From an uncultured Sutterella sp. (GTDB lineage Bacteria > Pseudomonadota > Gammaproteobacteria > Burkholderiales > Burkholderiaceae_F), in the NCBI GenBank assembly GCA_900754475.1, contig CAAECY010000047.1, positions 1 to 33,126 on the forward strand: DNA of 33,126 nucleotides. The letters are read 5' to 3'. Below the pieces are notes generated by a model. The model saw nothing but the letters and a program-made list of their open reading frames with translations, was not told the DNA's origin and searched no databases. This document shows, in pieces, positions 15,466 through 23,749 of the stretch. Every line of letters starts with the position of its first letter. Positions within the stretch are counted from its first letter, which is position 1. Made by a program: the position numbers and the translations under genes.

Positions 15466-16545
15466 ATGACCGACGTCGAACGTTCCGCGGCTCGTCCGAA
15501 TGACGAGCTCGATTCCCGCCCGAAGGCGGTTTCCAAGGTGCCCGCGATCGCGGGTCTCGCAGTCCTCATCGGTGCCGCGGCCTTCGTGGGCTGGGGCGTC
15601 TGGAAGGCGACGAACCCCGAACCCGTGCCGCTTCAGGGTACGGTCGACGCCACGACCGTGTCGGTTGCGGCGAAGATCCCCGGGCGCATCGGCACCGTGA
15701 ACGTGAAGGAAGGGGACGTTGTGAAGGCGGGTGACGTCGTTGCCGTCATCGAAATTCCTGAAATCGAAGCGCGTCTCGCGCAGGCAAGCGCCCTGAAGCG
15801 CGCCGCAGCCGCGAAGGCCGATCTCGCCGAAGAAGGCGCCCGCACGCAGGAAATCGACGCCGCGCGCGCAACGCTTGAGCGCGCCCGCGCCGGGGAGACG
15901 CTTGCGAAGAAAACGTTCGACCGCATCGATGCGCTCTACCGCGAGGGGCTTGTCGCCTCACAGCGCCACGACGAAGCGCGCGCGCAGTTGCAAAACGCCC
16001 GCGAACTCGTTGCGGCCGCCCGCGCGCAGCTTTCCGCCCTCGAGGAAGGCGCCCGCCGTCAGGAAAAGGAAGCCGCCCGAGCGCTCCTTGCTCAAGCCGA
16101 AGGAGGCGTGTCGGAAGCGACCTCTTTGGCGGGCGAAAGCGACGTGAAAAGCCCCATTGCGGGCGAAGTGACGCGCGTCGTGATGGAGCCGGGCGAGGTG
16201 GCCCCCGCGGGCTTCCCGCTCGTTCTTGTCACCGACGTCTCCGACCCCTGGGTCACCTTCAACCTGCGCGAAGACGACCTCAAAGGCGTCACCGTGGGGC
16301 GGCGCTTCGCGGCGCACGTTCCGGCGTTGGGCGGCACGTTCGACTTTTCCGTCTACTGGATCAACCCGCGGGGCGACTACGCCACGTGGCGCGCAACGCG
16401 TCAGTCCTCGGGCTACGACCTCCGGACCTTCGAAGTGCGTGCGCGCCCCGTCGAAGCGATTCCGAATCTGCGCCCGGGGATGACGGTGGTGGTGGACCGC
16501 GCGGCGCTTGAAGTCGCCGACGGCAACACCGCGGCCGTCCGCTAA
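15466..16545 (+). CDS. HlyD/EmrA family periplasmic adaptor protein
   Basis: A 359-residue inner-membrane-anchored adaptor for a tripartite exporter. A single membrane helix spans about residues 27-46. It is followed by the biotinyl-lipoyl half (VSVAAKIPGRIGTVNVKEGDVVKAGDVV), a long Ala/Glu/Arg-rich coiled-coil hairpin (about 100-215), the second lipoyl half (VKSPIAGEVTRVVMEPGEVAPAG) and a beta-barrel with DPWVTFNLREDDL and a closing LRPGMTVVVD. This order matches YhiI/YbhG-like adaptors that work with ABC-2 type permeases. The ATG at 15466 begins the recognisable N-terminus; an in-frame GTG at 15397 would add residues encoded by the repeat. The ribosome site is poor. It lies 16 bp before the permease gene. 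Confidence 0.92.
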   Translation: MTDVERSAARPNDELDSRPKAVSKVPAIAGLAVLIGAAAFVGWGVWKATNPEPVPLQGTVDATTVSVAAKIPGRIGTVNVKEGDVVKAGDVVAVIEIPEIEARLAQASALKRAAAAKADLAEEGARTQEIDAARATLERARAGETLAKKTFDRIDALYREGLVASQRHDEARAQLQNARELVAAARAQLSALEEGARRQEKEAARALLAQAEGGVSEATSLAGESDVKSPIAGEVTRVVMEPGEVAPAGFPLVLVTDVSDPWVTFNLREDDLKGVTVGRRFAAHVPALGGTFDFSVYWINPRGDYATWRATRQSSGYDLRTFEVRARPVEAIPNLRPGMTVVVDRAALEVADGNTAAVR

Positions 16546-16561
16546 CCCGTCGGAATCCGCC

Positions 16562-19036
16562 ATGCGCTTCGGCTCTTTTTGCGACGCTCTTTTGAGGGTG
16601 GCCCGTCTCGAAGTCTCGGGCGTTTTCTCGCGCCCCAAGGAGTGGGTGACGGGGCTTTTGCTACCGCTTTTTTGGTGCGTCGTCCTGGCGCTCACGTTCG
16701 GGGACGGCCTCATGACGCGTCTTCCCGTCGGGGTGGTGGACCTCGACCTCTCGAGCACCTCGCGCGCCGCGATCGAGCGCGTCGAAGCGCTCCCGTCGGT
16801 GCGGTCCGTGCGGTTTGCGTCGATCGCCGAAGCGAACGACGCCCTCGCCCGAGGCGCCACCTACGGGACGATCGTCGTTCCCCCCGACTGGGAGCGCGAC
16901 AACCTGCGCGGAACAGGAAGCGCACTTTCGCTTCAGCTCAACAAGACCTACTACGCGGTGGGGACCATCCTTGAGGTGGATCTCAAAAGCGCTCTTGCCG
17001 CCGCGCGCATGGAAGAAGCCGCCGTCAAATTGACGCAAGCGGGCGGCACCTTTGCCGCGAACGCCGGGCGCATGCGCGTTACGGTTCCCGACGTCGACTT
17101 CGAAGGGAACACGGCCTTCAATTTCTTTGCGTACCTGTTGCCGACGCTCTTGCCCGGGGTGCTTGCCCTCGGGGCCGCGTTGATGTTCGTCTCCTCCACC
17201 GTTCGCGAATGGCGCGACGGCGGGCTCGACCGCTTTTTCGAGGCGGCGCGGGGGAGCGCGAGCGCGGTCGTACTTGGAAAACTCCTTCCGTGGGTGCTTT
17301 TCTTTGGTCTCGCGTCCACCGCCTGGGTCGGGTACTTCGCGGGCCTCGAAGGGTGGACGGCAACGGGGCCCGTCGCCCTCTGGATTGCGGGCGGCTGGGT
17401 GCTCGTTCTCGCGATGGCGGGCTTGAGCGTTCTCTTTACGGCGATTTCGCCCACGTGGGTGATTGCGGTTTCCGCGACCGTCTGTTTGATCGCTCCGACC
17501 TTCCCCTTTACGGGCTTTTCCTTCCCGCTCGAGGCGATGACGCCGGGGGCGGCGTTCTTTGGCGAATTGCTGCCGCTCACCCACTACCTGCGACTTCAGT
17601 CCGAAGTGTGGGTGTTGGGGAGCCCCGTCGAGACGATCCTCGCAACGCTCGGCACACTCACCCTCTTCCCGCTCGTTTTCTTTGCGGCGGGGACGCCCCT
17701 GTTGGCCGCGAAGTGGCGCGGACGGCTTCACCTCGAAGCCGCCGCCCGCGAACTCGCGCGCCTTGACGCCGCGGACGCGAAAAAGACCGAAGAGCAGGAG
17801 CGCCGGGCGGCCGCCACGCGCCCGACGGGGTTTTTGGATACCTTCGGGTGGACGCTGCGCGCCTCGATCCTCAACCGCGACACCTTTGCAGTCTTCGTAG
17901 GGGCCGTCGCGTTTTACCTCGTCTTTTACGGGTGGCCCTACGGCAATCAGCAAATCGAGCGCGTCCCGGTCGCGGTCGTCGACCTCGACGGCTCGAGCGC
18001 CGCGCGGCGCCTCATTGCCAAATTCGACGCGGCGTCCGCTTCCAAGATTTTCCTCGTGACGCGGGACGCGCGCGAAGCCGAAGACGCCTATCGGCGCGGG
18101 AAAACGGACGTCGTCGTGACGATTCCGGAAGGGTTCGAAGAGCGCCTCGCCCGAGGGCTCAATACGACGATTCACGTCCTTGGGAACGGCGCCTACCCCG
18201 TGAAGGCGCGTGCGGTGCAGGCCTCGCTCGCAGCGATCGTCTCGGAGTCGGGCGTTCTGGAGGAAGCCTCCTTGCGTACGCCCGGGCTTCCCGTCGCAGC
18301 CCTGGGGGCCGGGGCTATTCGGGCGCCGAGTTTGATCGTCGACTACCGCTACAACACCAATTCGGGTTACGCCAACTACACGGTGCCGATGGTGGGGCCC
18401 GTCATCATTCAAGCCGTGATGTTGATGGGGATCACGATGGCCCTGGGCGGGTGGCTTGCGGCCGCACGCCGCCCGCGGGCGGTGGCGGACGCCTTGAGAA
18501 AGCCCCTGACGGGTGGCTTCGCACTATTTGCCGCCTTCTGGTTCATCGCCTTTTTCTGGTTCCTCTACATGGAAGGGTTTGCCTTCTGGGCGATGGACTA
18601 CGGGAATCTCGCGAACGTAACGGGCACCGTTGCGGCGGGCTTTTTCTTTACCGGGGCGGTCGCCTCACTCGGTACGGCCGTAACGCTTGTGATCGGCACG
18701 AACGCGTGGACGACGCCCGCGGTGGTGATCGTTTCGGCGCCCGTTTTGTTCCTTTCGGGTGCCGTCTGGCCCGTGGAAGGCATTACGAACCCGGCCGCGC
18801 TGGGCCTCGCGCAGTTGCTGCCGACAACCCCGGGCATTGCCGCGATTGCCGCCGCGTCCCAGGACGGTGCGACCCTTCATGCGATTCTTCCCGCCTGCGC
18901 GCACCTCTCGGGCCTCATGCTCCTTTACCTGGTGCTTGCCTACGCCGCCGCCCGACGCTTGGACGAATGCGACGCGCGTTCGGCGTTGGCGGGGCACCGG
19001 TTCGACCGGAAGTCCCCGGGTGCGGGCGACTTCTGA
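16562..19036 (+). CDS. ABC-2 type permease, tandem fusion of two units
   Basis: An 824-residue inner-membrane protein made of two homologous ABC-2 permease halves. Each half starts with a membrane helix followed by an exported domain beginning with the same motif: PVGVVDLDLSS at residues 54-64 and PVAVVDLDGSS at 469-479. Each then has five or so further helices (for example the segments around LLPTLLPGVLALGAALMFVS and GPVIIQAVMLMGITMALGG). A charged, Ala/Arg-rich linker around residues 385-420 joins them. In YhiI-RbbA-YhhJ systems such permeases are separate or fused to an ATPase; here both membrane units are in one chain and no ATP-binding gene is adjacent. It should export a small molecule or drug through HlyD and TolC. 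Energy coupling is unclear. Confidence 0.88.
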   Translation: MRFGSFCDALLRVARLEVSGVFSRPKEWVTGLLLPLFWCVVLALTFGDGLMTRLPVGVVDLDLSSTSRAAIERVEALPSVRSVRFASIAEANDALARGATYGTIVVPPDWERDNLRGTGSALSLQLNKTYYAVGTILEVDLKSALAAARMEEAAVKLTQAGGTFAANAGRMRVTVPDVDFEGNTAFNFFAYLLPTLLPGVLALGAALMFVSSTVREWRDGGLDRFFEAARGSASAVVLGKLLPWVLFFGLASTAWVGYFAGLEGWTATGPVALWIAGGWVLVLAMAGLSVLFTAISPTWVIAVSATVCLIAPTFPFTGFSFPLEAMTPGAAFFGELLPLTHYLRLQSEVWVLGSPVETILATLGTLTLFPLVFFAAGTPLLAAKWRGRLHLEAAARELARLDAADAKKTEEQERRAAATRPTGFLDTFGWTLRASILNRDTFAVFVGAVAFYLVFYGWPYGNQQIERVPVAVVDLDGSSAARRLIAKFDAASASKIFLVTRDAREAEDAYRRGKTDVVVTIPEGFEERLARGLNTTIHVLGNGAYPVKARAVQASLAAIVSESGVLEEASLRTPGLPVAALGAGAIRAPSLIVDYRYNTNSGYANYTVPMVGPVIIQAVMLMGITMALGGWLAAARRPRAVADALRKPLTGGFALFAAFWFIAFFWFLYMEGFAFWAMDYGNLANVTGTVAAGFFFTGAVASLGTAVTLVIGTNAWTTPAVVIVSAPVLFLSGAVWPVEGITNPAALGLAQLLPTTPGIAAIAAASQDGATLHAILPACAHLSGLMLLYLVLAYAAARRLDECDARSALAGHRFDRKSPGAGDF

Positions 19037-19088
19037 GCCTCTCGAACCTTCCGAGATTTTTGAGACTTTCGAGCCTTTCGAGCCTTCG
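19035..19088. repeat. Six-unit 9-bp tandem repeat (consensus GAGCCTTTC)
   Basis: Units are GAGCCTCTC, GAACCTTCC, GAGATTTTT, GAGACTTTC, GAGCCTTTC and GAGCCTTCG. It begins inside the permease stop codon and fills most of the gap before the TatD gene. Period and copy number equal those of the array at 15344. Confidence 0.75.
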
Positions 19089-19129
19089 CGCCGAATTTTG
19101 CTCTTGACCGATTCATTTTCATTTTTGCC

Positions 19130-19903
19130 ATGCGACTCATCGACTCCCACGCCCATCTCAATTCGGACGCCTTCGACGCGGACATCGACGCGGTGCTTGA
19201 GCGCATGACCCAAGCCGGGGTCGTCGCCGCCGTCACGGTTGCGTGCGACGACGCGGATCTGCCGCGCCTCGAAGCGCTCCTTGCGCGCCGTCCGGGGTTC
19301 CTCTTCGGCGCCTGGGCCGTGCATCCCGAGTATCCCGATCACCGCGAACCCGACGTCGACGAAATCGCCGAAGTGGCTTCGCGCCCGGGGATGGTGGCGG
19401 TGGGCGAAACGGGGCTCGACTTTTACTGGTGCAAGGAGCCCCTCGACTGGCAGCGGGCGCGCTTTCGCCGCCACATCGCCGCGGCGAAGATCGCGGGAAA
19501 GCCCCTGATCGTTCACGCGCGCGATGCGGAACCCGAAGCGCTGGCGATTCTCCGGAAGGAAAACGCGGGCGAGACGGGGTTCGTGATGCACTGCTTTTCG
19601 TCGACCGTGGAAACGGCGCTCGCCGTCGTCGACGCGGGCGGGCACGTGAGCTTTACGGGAAACCTCACCTTCAAGAAAAACGACGCCTTGCGCGAAGTCG
19701 CTCGGGCGCTGCCGCTCGAGCGCCTGATGCTTGAGACCGACTGCCCCTACATGGCGCCGGTGCCGCTGAGAGGGAAACGCTGTGAGCCGCAGTACGTCGA
19801 ATACGTCGCCCGCGAAATCGCCCGATTGAAGGGGCTTGAAGCCGAAGCGGTCGCCGAGCAGACGACGCGAAACGCGATCGACTTCTTCCGCCTTCCGCTC
19901 TGA
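19130..19903 (+). CDS. TatD family metal-dependent deoxyribonuclease
   Basis: A 257-residue TIM-barrel hydrolase of the TatD/YcfH family, cytosolic nucleases that trim DNA 3' ends and are linked to repair. All metal ligands are in place: His7 and His9 (DSHAHL), Glu93 (VGETGLDFY), His129 (LIVHARDA), His154 (MHCFSS) and Asp204 (LETDCPY). Length is normal for the family. Among the TatD, YcfH and YjjV subgroups I lean to YcfH because of GETGLDFYW, but this is not secured. It follows the export operon after the 9-bp repeat array and probably has its own transcript. A hairpin (GAGCCG/CGGCTC) lies just past the stop codon. Confidence 0.93.
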   Translation: MRLIDSHAHLNSDAFDADIDAVLERMTQAGVVAAVTVACDDADLPRLEALLARRPGFLFGAWAVHPEYPDHREPDVDEIAEVASRPGMVAVGETGLDFYWCKEPLDWQRARFRRHIAAAKIAGKPLIVHARDAEPEALAILRKENAGETGFVMHCFSSTVETALAVVDAGGHVSFTGNLTFKKNDALREVARALPLERLMLETDCPYMAPVPLRGKRCEPQYVEYVAREIARLKGLEAEAVAEQTTRNAIDFFRLPL

Positions 19904-19910
19904 GGCAGGG

Positions 19911-19932
19911 GAGCCGTTCTCCCGGCTCTTCC
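19911..19932 (+). terminator. Weak hairpin terminator after tatD-family gene
   Basis: GAGCCG at 19911-19916 pairs with CGGCTC at 19923-19928 around a six-base loop, followed by TTCCTT. The stem is short and the tail imperfect, so termination is only plausible. Confidence 0.4.
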
Positions 19933-19966
19933 TTCGACGCTCTCTTCGTGCTCTCTTCGAGCTTCT
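19932..19966. repeat. Three-unit 11-12 bp degenerate repeat
   Basis: CTTCGACGCTCT, CTTCGTGCTCT and CTTCGAGCTTCT follow each other in the gap between the TatD-family and ankyrin genes. It resembles the other intergenic short-period repeats of this region in position and degeneracy. Confidence 0.45.
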
Positions 19967-20036
19967 CTTGCGCGCGGCTCCCGTGCGCACCGTGCTATTC
20001 TCACGAAAATTTTCGGGTTTTCACATTTCTTCGACC

Positions 20037-20855
20037 ATGACGATTTCGCTCTCTTTCCGCTCGGTGCGCTCGGCCGTTGCCGCGCTCGCGGGCGCTCTTC
20101 TTTTCGGCGTTGCCGCGCAGGGCTCGGCGGCCGACGCCGGGCAGGTCGCTTCCGCTCTTCCGCTCACGGACGCGTCCGCCCAGCACCTGACGGACGATCC
20201 GCTGACGTCCGCCCGCATTGACGAACTGCGTCGCGCCGTTCGTACGGGGAACGCCGCGGCCGCGAAGCGCCTCTTGGCCTCGGGCCTCACCCCCAACAGC
20301 CTCATGGAAAACGGCGACACGCTCTTTACGTACGCCATGCGCTCGGACGCTCCGGAAACGGCGAAAGTCGTGATGGAAGCGGAAGGGTTCGATGCGAACG
20401 CCCTCAACCGCTTCGGCGAAACGCCTCTGATGTTGGCGGTCTTCAAGGGAAACGAAGCGATCTTCAAGCGTCTTCTTGAGCTCGGTGCCTCGACCGAAGG
20501 GGCTCCGGGGAAGTGGACCCCCTTGCACTACGCCGCAACGGAAGGCCGCCGCACGTTCGTCGAGTACCTGATCGAGCACGGCGCTGACGTGAACGCGCAG
20601 ACGAAGGCGGGCGTGACGCCCCTCATGATGGCGGCGCGCAAGCCGTCGCGCGTCGTCGTGACGCAGCTTCTGCGCGCGGGCGCCTACCGCGACTACTGCA
20701 CCGACAAGGGGATGTCGCCCGCGGACTTCGCGCGAAATGCCGGAGACGACGAGTTGGCCGAGTACCTCAAGGTCGAACGCTGCGCCGTGAAGGGGCGTCG
20801 CACCAACGTGCGCATCGGCACCGTCGAAGCGCCTTCGAATTTCCCGACGCGCTGA
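20037..20855 (+). CDS. Periplasmic ankyrin-repeat protein
   Basis: A 272-residue exported protein. Residues 1-31 are a Sec signal with an AxA-like cleavage region (GSAAD). From about residue 60 to 250 there are five ankyrin repeats, for example TPLMLAVFKGNEAIFKRLLE, TPLHYAATEGRRTFVEYLIE and TPLMMAARKPSRVVVTQLLR, with the usual GADVNAQ turns. Ankyrin proteins are binding scaffolds; in the periplasm their partners are mostly unknown, and some protect against oxidants next to catalase, which is not present here. The ATG at 20037 starts the signal. It ends 22 bp before rlhA, so the two may be cotranscribed. Confidence 0.85.
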   Translation: MTISLSFRSVRSAVAALAGALLFGVAAQGSAADAGQVASALPLTDASAQHLTDDPLTSARIDELRRAVRTGNAAAAKRLLASGLTPNSLMENGDTLFTYAMRSDAPETAKVVMEAEGFDANALNRFGETPLMLAVFKGNEAIFKRLLELGASTEGAPGKWTPLHYAATEGRRTFVEYLIEHGADVNAQTKAGVTPLMMAARKPSRVVVTQLLRAGAYRDYCTDKGMSPADFARNAGDDELAEYLKVERCAVKGRRTNVRIGTVEAPSNFPTR

Positions 20856-20877
20856 GCGTCGGTCGCGAGGAGAAATC

Positions 20878-22797
20878 GTGCTCAAACTTTCGGCACTCGA
20901 ACTGCTTTCGCCCGCGCGCGACGCGCAGACGGGCATCGCCGCGATCGACCACGGGGCGGACGCGGTGTATATCGGCGGCCCCGCCTTCGGAGCGCGTGCG
21001 GCCGCGGGGAACACCCTCGACGAGATCGCGCGGCTTGCGGAGTACGCCCACCGCTACGACGCGCGCGTCTTTCTCGCGCTCAACACGCTTTTCACGAACG
21101 AGGAGCTCCCGCTCGCTCGGAAGCTTGCCTTCGACGCGGCGGATGCCGGGGTCGACGTGTTGATCCTTCAGGATATGGGTTTGCTTGCGGGGCCCCTGCC
21201 CGACATCGAACTTCACGCCTCGACCCAGTGCGACATCCGCACGCCCGAAAAGGCTGTGTTTCTGGAGAAAGCGGGCTTTTCGCAGATGGTGGTGGCGCGC
21301 GAACTGTCGCTCGACGAAGTCGCCCGCATCCGCGCGCGGCTTTCGCCCGAGACGCGCATCGAATACTTCATTCACGGGGCGCTGTGCGTGAGTTACTCGG
21401 GCCAGTGCTACATGAGCGAAGCGCTCGTGCACCGGTCCGCAAACCGCGGCGCCTGCGCGCAGCTTTGCCGCCTCCCCTACGACGTCTCGACCGAGGCGGG
21501 CGTGCCGCTTTATAAAAAGAAGCACGTGCTGTCGCTTCGCGACAACAACCAGACCGAGCACCTCGAAGCGCTCGTTGACGCCGGGGTTTCGTCCTTCAAG
21601 ATCGAAGGGCGCCTCAAAGACGCGAGCTACGTGAAAAACATCACGGCCTGGTACCGTAACGCCCTTGACGCGATCATTGCGCGTCGGCCCGAACTTTCGC
21701 GCTCCTCTGCGGGGAAGAGCACCTTTACGTTCGAACCTTCGCCCGAAAAGAGCTTCAACCGTGGTCGCACGGACTACTTTATCGAGGGGAGAAACTTCGA
21801 CGCCCCCTACGATTTGGCCGAACTCGAAACGCCGAAAGCGGCCGGCGCCCCGGTCGGCATCCTGCGCGCGATCGAACCCAAGAGCCTCCTTTTGAAGCCG
21901 CGCGAGGGCGTGACGCTCGCAAACGGCGACGGCCTCACCTACCGCACGCCCGAAGGGGATGTGCGGGGCTTTTCCGCGAACAGAATCGAACCCGCCGCCA
22001 AGGGGCTCGTGCGCGTTTATCCGCGCGAAGCCACCGACCGCCTTTCGGGCCTCCTCGTCGGCGCCACGATTCTTCGCAACCGCGATCAGGCGTTTTCGAA
22101 ACTTATGGCGGGCGACACCGCACGCCGCCGCATTCCGGTGACGCTCGCCTTTACGGTGACGGAGGATGCGCTCGACCTCGTCGTCACGGACGGCACCTCC
22201 TGCGGAGCGGCGTCCGTTGCGATGGAGCTCGATCCGCCCGCCAACCCCGAAAAGAACCGGGCATCGTTGGCTGCAAACCTCGCCAAGCTCGGCGACACGA
22301 TCTACGAGGCCGAGGACATCCTCATTCCCGAAGACCTCGACGTCTTCGTTCCCGCGTCGATTGCGAACCAATTGCGTCGCGCGGCGGTCGTTGAGCTCGA
22401 CCGCGAGCGCGCGCTCGCCCGACGGGGGACCTCGCGCAAAGCGCCCGTGGCCGCTGCTGAGAACCCCTATCCCGAACCGATCCTGGGGTTCAACGCGAAC
22501 GTCGCGAACGACGCCGCGCGCGACTTTTACGCGGCGCACGGCGCGCGCGTCACGGCACCCGCTTTTGAAATCAAGCCCGTCGCAAACGCCCCCTTGATGA
22601 CGTGCCGCCACTGCGTGCGCGCGCAGTTGAAACTCTGCCCGAAGATGGTGAAGGCCTTCCCGGACATTCTCGAAAAGACCGACCGGGCGCTTCTCCGACC
22701 CGAACCCCTCATCCTCACCAATTCGGCGGGCGAAAGGTTCCGGGCGGAATTCCACTGCCGCCGCAGTCCCTGCGAAATGACGATCACCAAGTGCTGA
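20878..22797 (+). CDS. rlhA: U32 family protein RlhA (23S rRNA C2501 hydroxylation)
   Basis: A 639-residue cytosolic protein of the peptidase U32 family. In E. coli the RlhA member (former YdcP) is needed to make 5-hydroxycytidine 2501 in 23S rRNA, using prephenate and an iron-sulphur cluster. The four cluster cysteines are visible as C170, C177, C193 and C197 in the HGALC ... SGQC ... NRGAC ... QLC region, and the TIM-barrel opening ELLSPARD is typical. The C-terminal region carries further Cys pairs (CRHC, and CRRSPCE near the end), as in full-length members. Length equals that of E. coli RlhA. The GTG start has GAGGAG upstream. Short U32 paralogues such as UbiU/UbiV are excluded by length. 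Confidence 0.85.
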   Translation: MLKLSALELLSPARDAQTGIAAIDHGADAVYIGGPAFGARAAAGNTLDEIARLAEYAHRYDARVFLALNTLFTNEELPLARKLAFDAADAGVDVLILQDMGLLAGPLPDIELHASTQCDIRTPEKAVFLEKAGFSQMVVARELSLDEVARIRARLSPETRIEYFIHGALCVSYSGQCYMSEALVHRSANRGACAQLCRLPYDVSTEAGVPLYKKKHVLSLRDNNQTEHLEALVDAGVSSFKIEGRLKDASYVKNITAWYRNALDAIIARRPELSRSSAGKSTFTFEPSPEKSFNRGRTDYFIEGRNFDAPYDLAELETPKAAGAPVGILRAIEPKSLLLKPREGVTLANGDGLTYRTPEGDVRGFSANRIEPAAKGLVRVYPREATDRLSGLLVGATILRNRDQAFSKLMAGDTARRRIPVTLAFTVTEDALDLVVTDGTSCGAASVAMELDPPANPEKNRASLAANLAKLGDTIYEAEDILIPEDLDVFVPASIANQLRRAAVVELDRERALARRGTSRKAPVAAAENPYPEPILGFNANVANDAARDFYAAHGARVTAPAFEIKPVANAPLMTCRHCVRAQLKLCPKMVKAFPDILEKTDRALLRPEPLILTNSAGERFRAEFHCRRSPCEMTITKC

Positions 22798-22802
22798 ATT
22801 TC

Positions 22803-23639
22803 ATGACCGAAGCGGACAACACTCCTTACGAAATCCTCGCCCCTTCGGCGGCGCTTTTGCCCGTCGCAACCGGTCTTCGGGCGGCGCTCGACCGCCTCTC
22901 GGCGCCGGACGCCACCGCCCCCGAGGCGCTTTACTGGGGCGAGATTCCCTTTCTCGACTTCGGGCACGAGCTTGCGCGCTTCGCGCTCTGGAAGCGCGGC
23001 TGGGAGCCCGACGGAGAAATCAACGCCTCGCGCTTCGGCGAGCGCGACCTCTACCACCATCTGCTGACGGAGCTCAACATCATGAGCGAGGCGGACCTCA
23101 ACGAGCGCTGCCGCGCGCAGACCGAAGGTGCGGGCACCTCGGCGCGCTACGCGCGCATCGAAGCCGCCCCGACCGTCAAAACGCTCCTCACCGACGACAT
23201 GGCGCTCGGCTGGGGCGGGGTGGAGGTCGTGGGGCGCGGCACGCCCGATCCCGAACGCGTGAAGCGCGAGCGGATGTTCGTCGACTACTTCCGCGGGGCG
23301 CTTTCGGGCTTTGCGCTCCGTGCGTCGGACCTCTCCGAAGGGGCGTCGATCGTTGCGGAAGCGATGGCGGGCGACATGGTAGGCCCGAAAGAGGCCGCAC
23401 GGCTTTTCGAGCGCACGGTCACCGAAGCCGTCGTACGCTTTTCCTCCTGGCACGAGTGGGCGAAGTCGCTCCTTGCGGCCGAAGTCTTTCTGGCGCTCGA
23501 AACAGGCGAATCCGCGGCCCTTGAGGTGCTCGCCGAGCGCGAGGCGCTTCTCACGCGTTTTCTCGAAGGCCCCTGGGGCCAAACCCCCTGGCCTCGCCTG
23601 AGGGCGAGCGAAGCGATGCCGCCCGTCTACGGCCAATAA
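22803..23639 (+). CDS. Unrecognised soluble protein downstream of rlhA
   Basis: A 278-residue protein I do not recognise. It has no signal peptide or membrane helix. It is rich in Ala, Glu and Arg and looks mainly helical, with an aromatic/acidic centre (ALYWGEIPFLDFGHELARF, then GERDLYHHLLTELNIMSE) and a Trp/Pro-rich end (GPWGQTPWPRLRASE). The ATG lies five bases after the rlhA stop, so it is translated from the same message, without its own strong ribosome site. A bidirectional terminator follows. A link to rRNA modification is only suggested by position. The frame is open upstream inside rlhA, but that part is shadow. Confidence 0.7.
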   Translation: MTEADNTPYEILAPSAALLPVATGLRAALDRLSAPDATAPEALYWGEIPFLDFGHELARFALWKRGWEPDGEINASRFGERDLYHHLLTELNIMSEADLNERCRAQTEGAGTSARYARIEAAPTVKTLLTDDMALGWGGVEVVGRGTPDPERVKRERMFVDYFRGALSGFALRASDLSEGASIVAEAMAGDMVGPKEAARLFERTVTEAVVRFSSWHEWAKSLLAAEVFLALETGESAALEVLAEREALLTRFLEGPWGQTPWPRLRASEAMPPVYGQ

Positions 23640-23660
23640 GGCCGGTAGCAACACGAATGA

Positions 23661-23701
23661 AAAGGCCTCCGGCACGCGGAACGTGCGGGAGGCTTTTTTT
23701 C
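23661..23701 (+). terminator. Strong, probably bidirectional terminator
   Basis: GCCTCC-G-GCACG at 23665-23676 pairs with CGTGC-G-GGAGGC at 23682-23693, one mismatch, followed by eight T residues. Leftward the stem is followed by CTTTTCATT. It separates the convergent rlhA operon and ccmI gene. Confidence 0.9.
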
Positions 23702-23749
23702 GGGGGGTTCGGTTAATTCGGGAAGCGCTGCGAGCTTTTGCGCTCGGGA

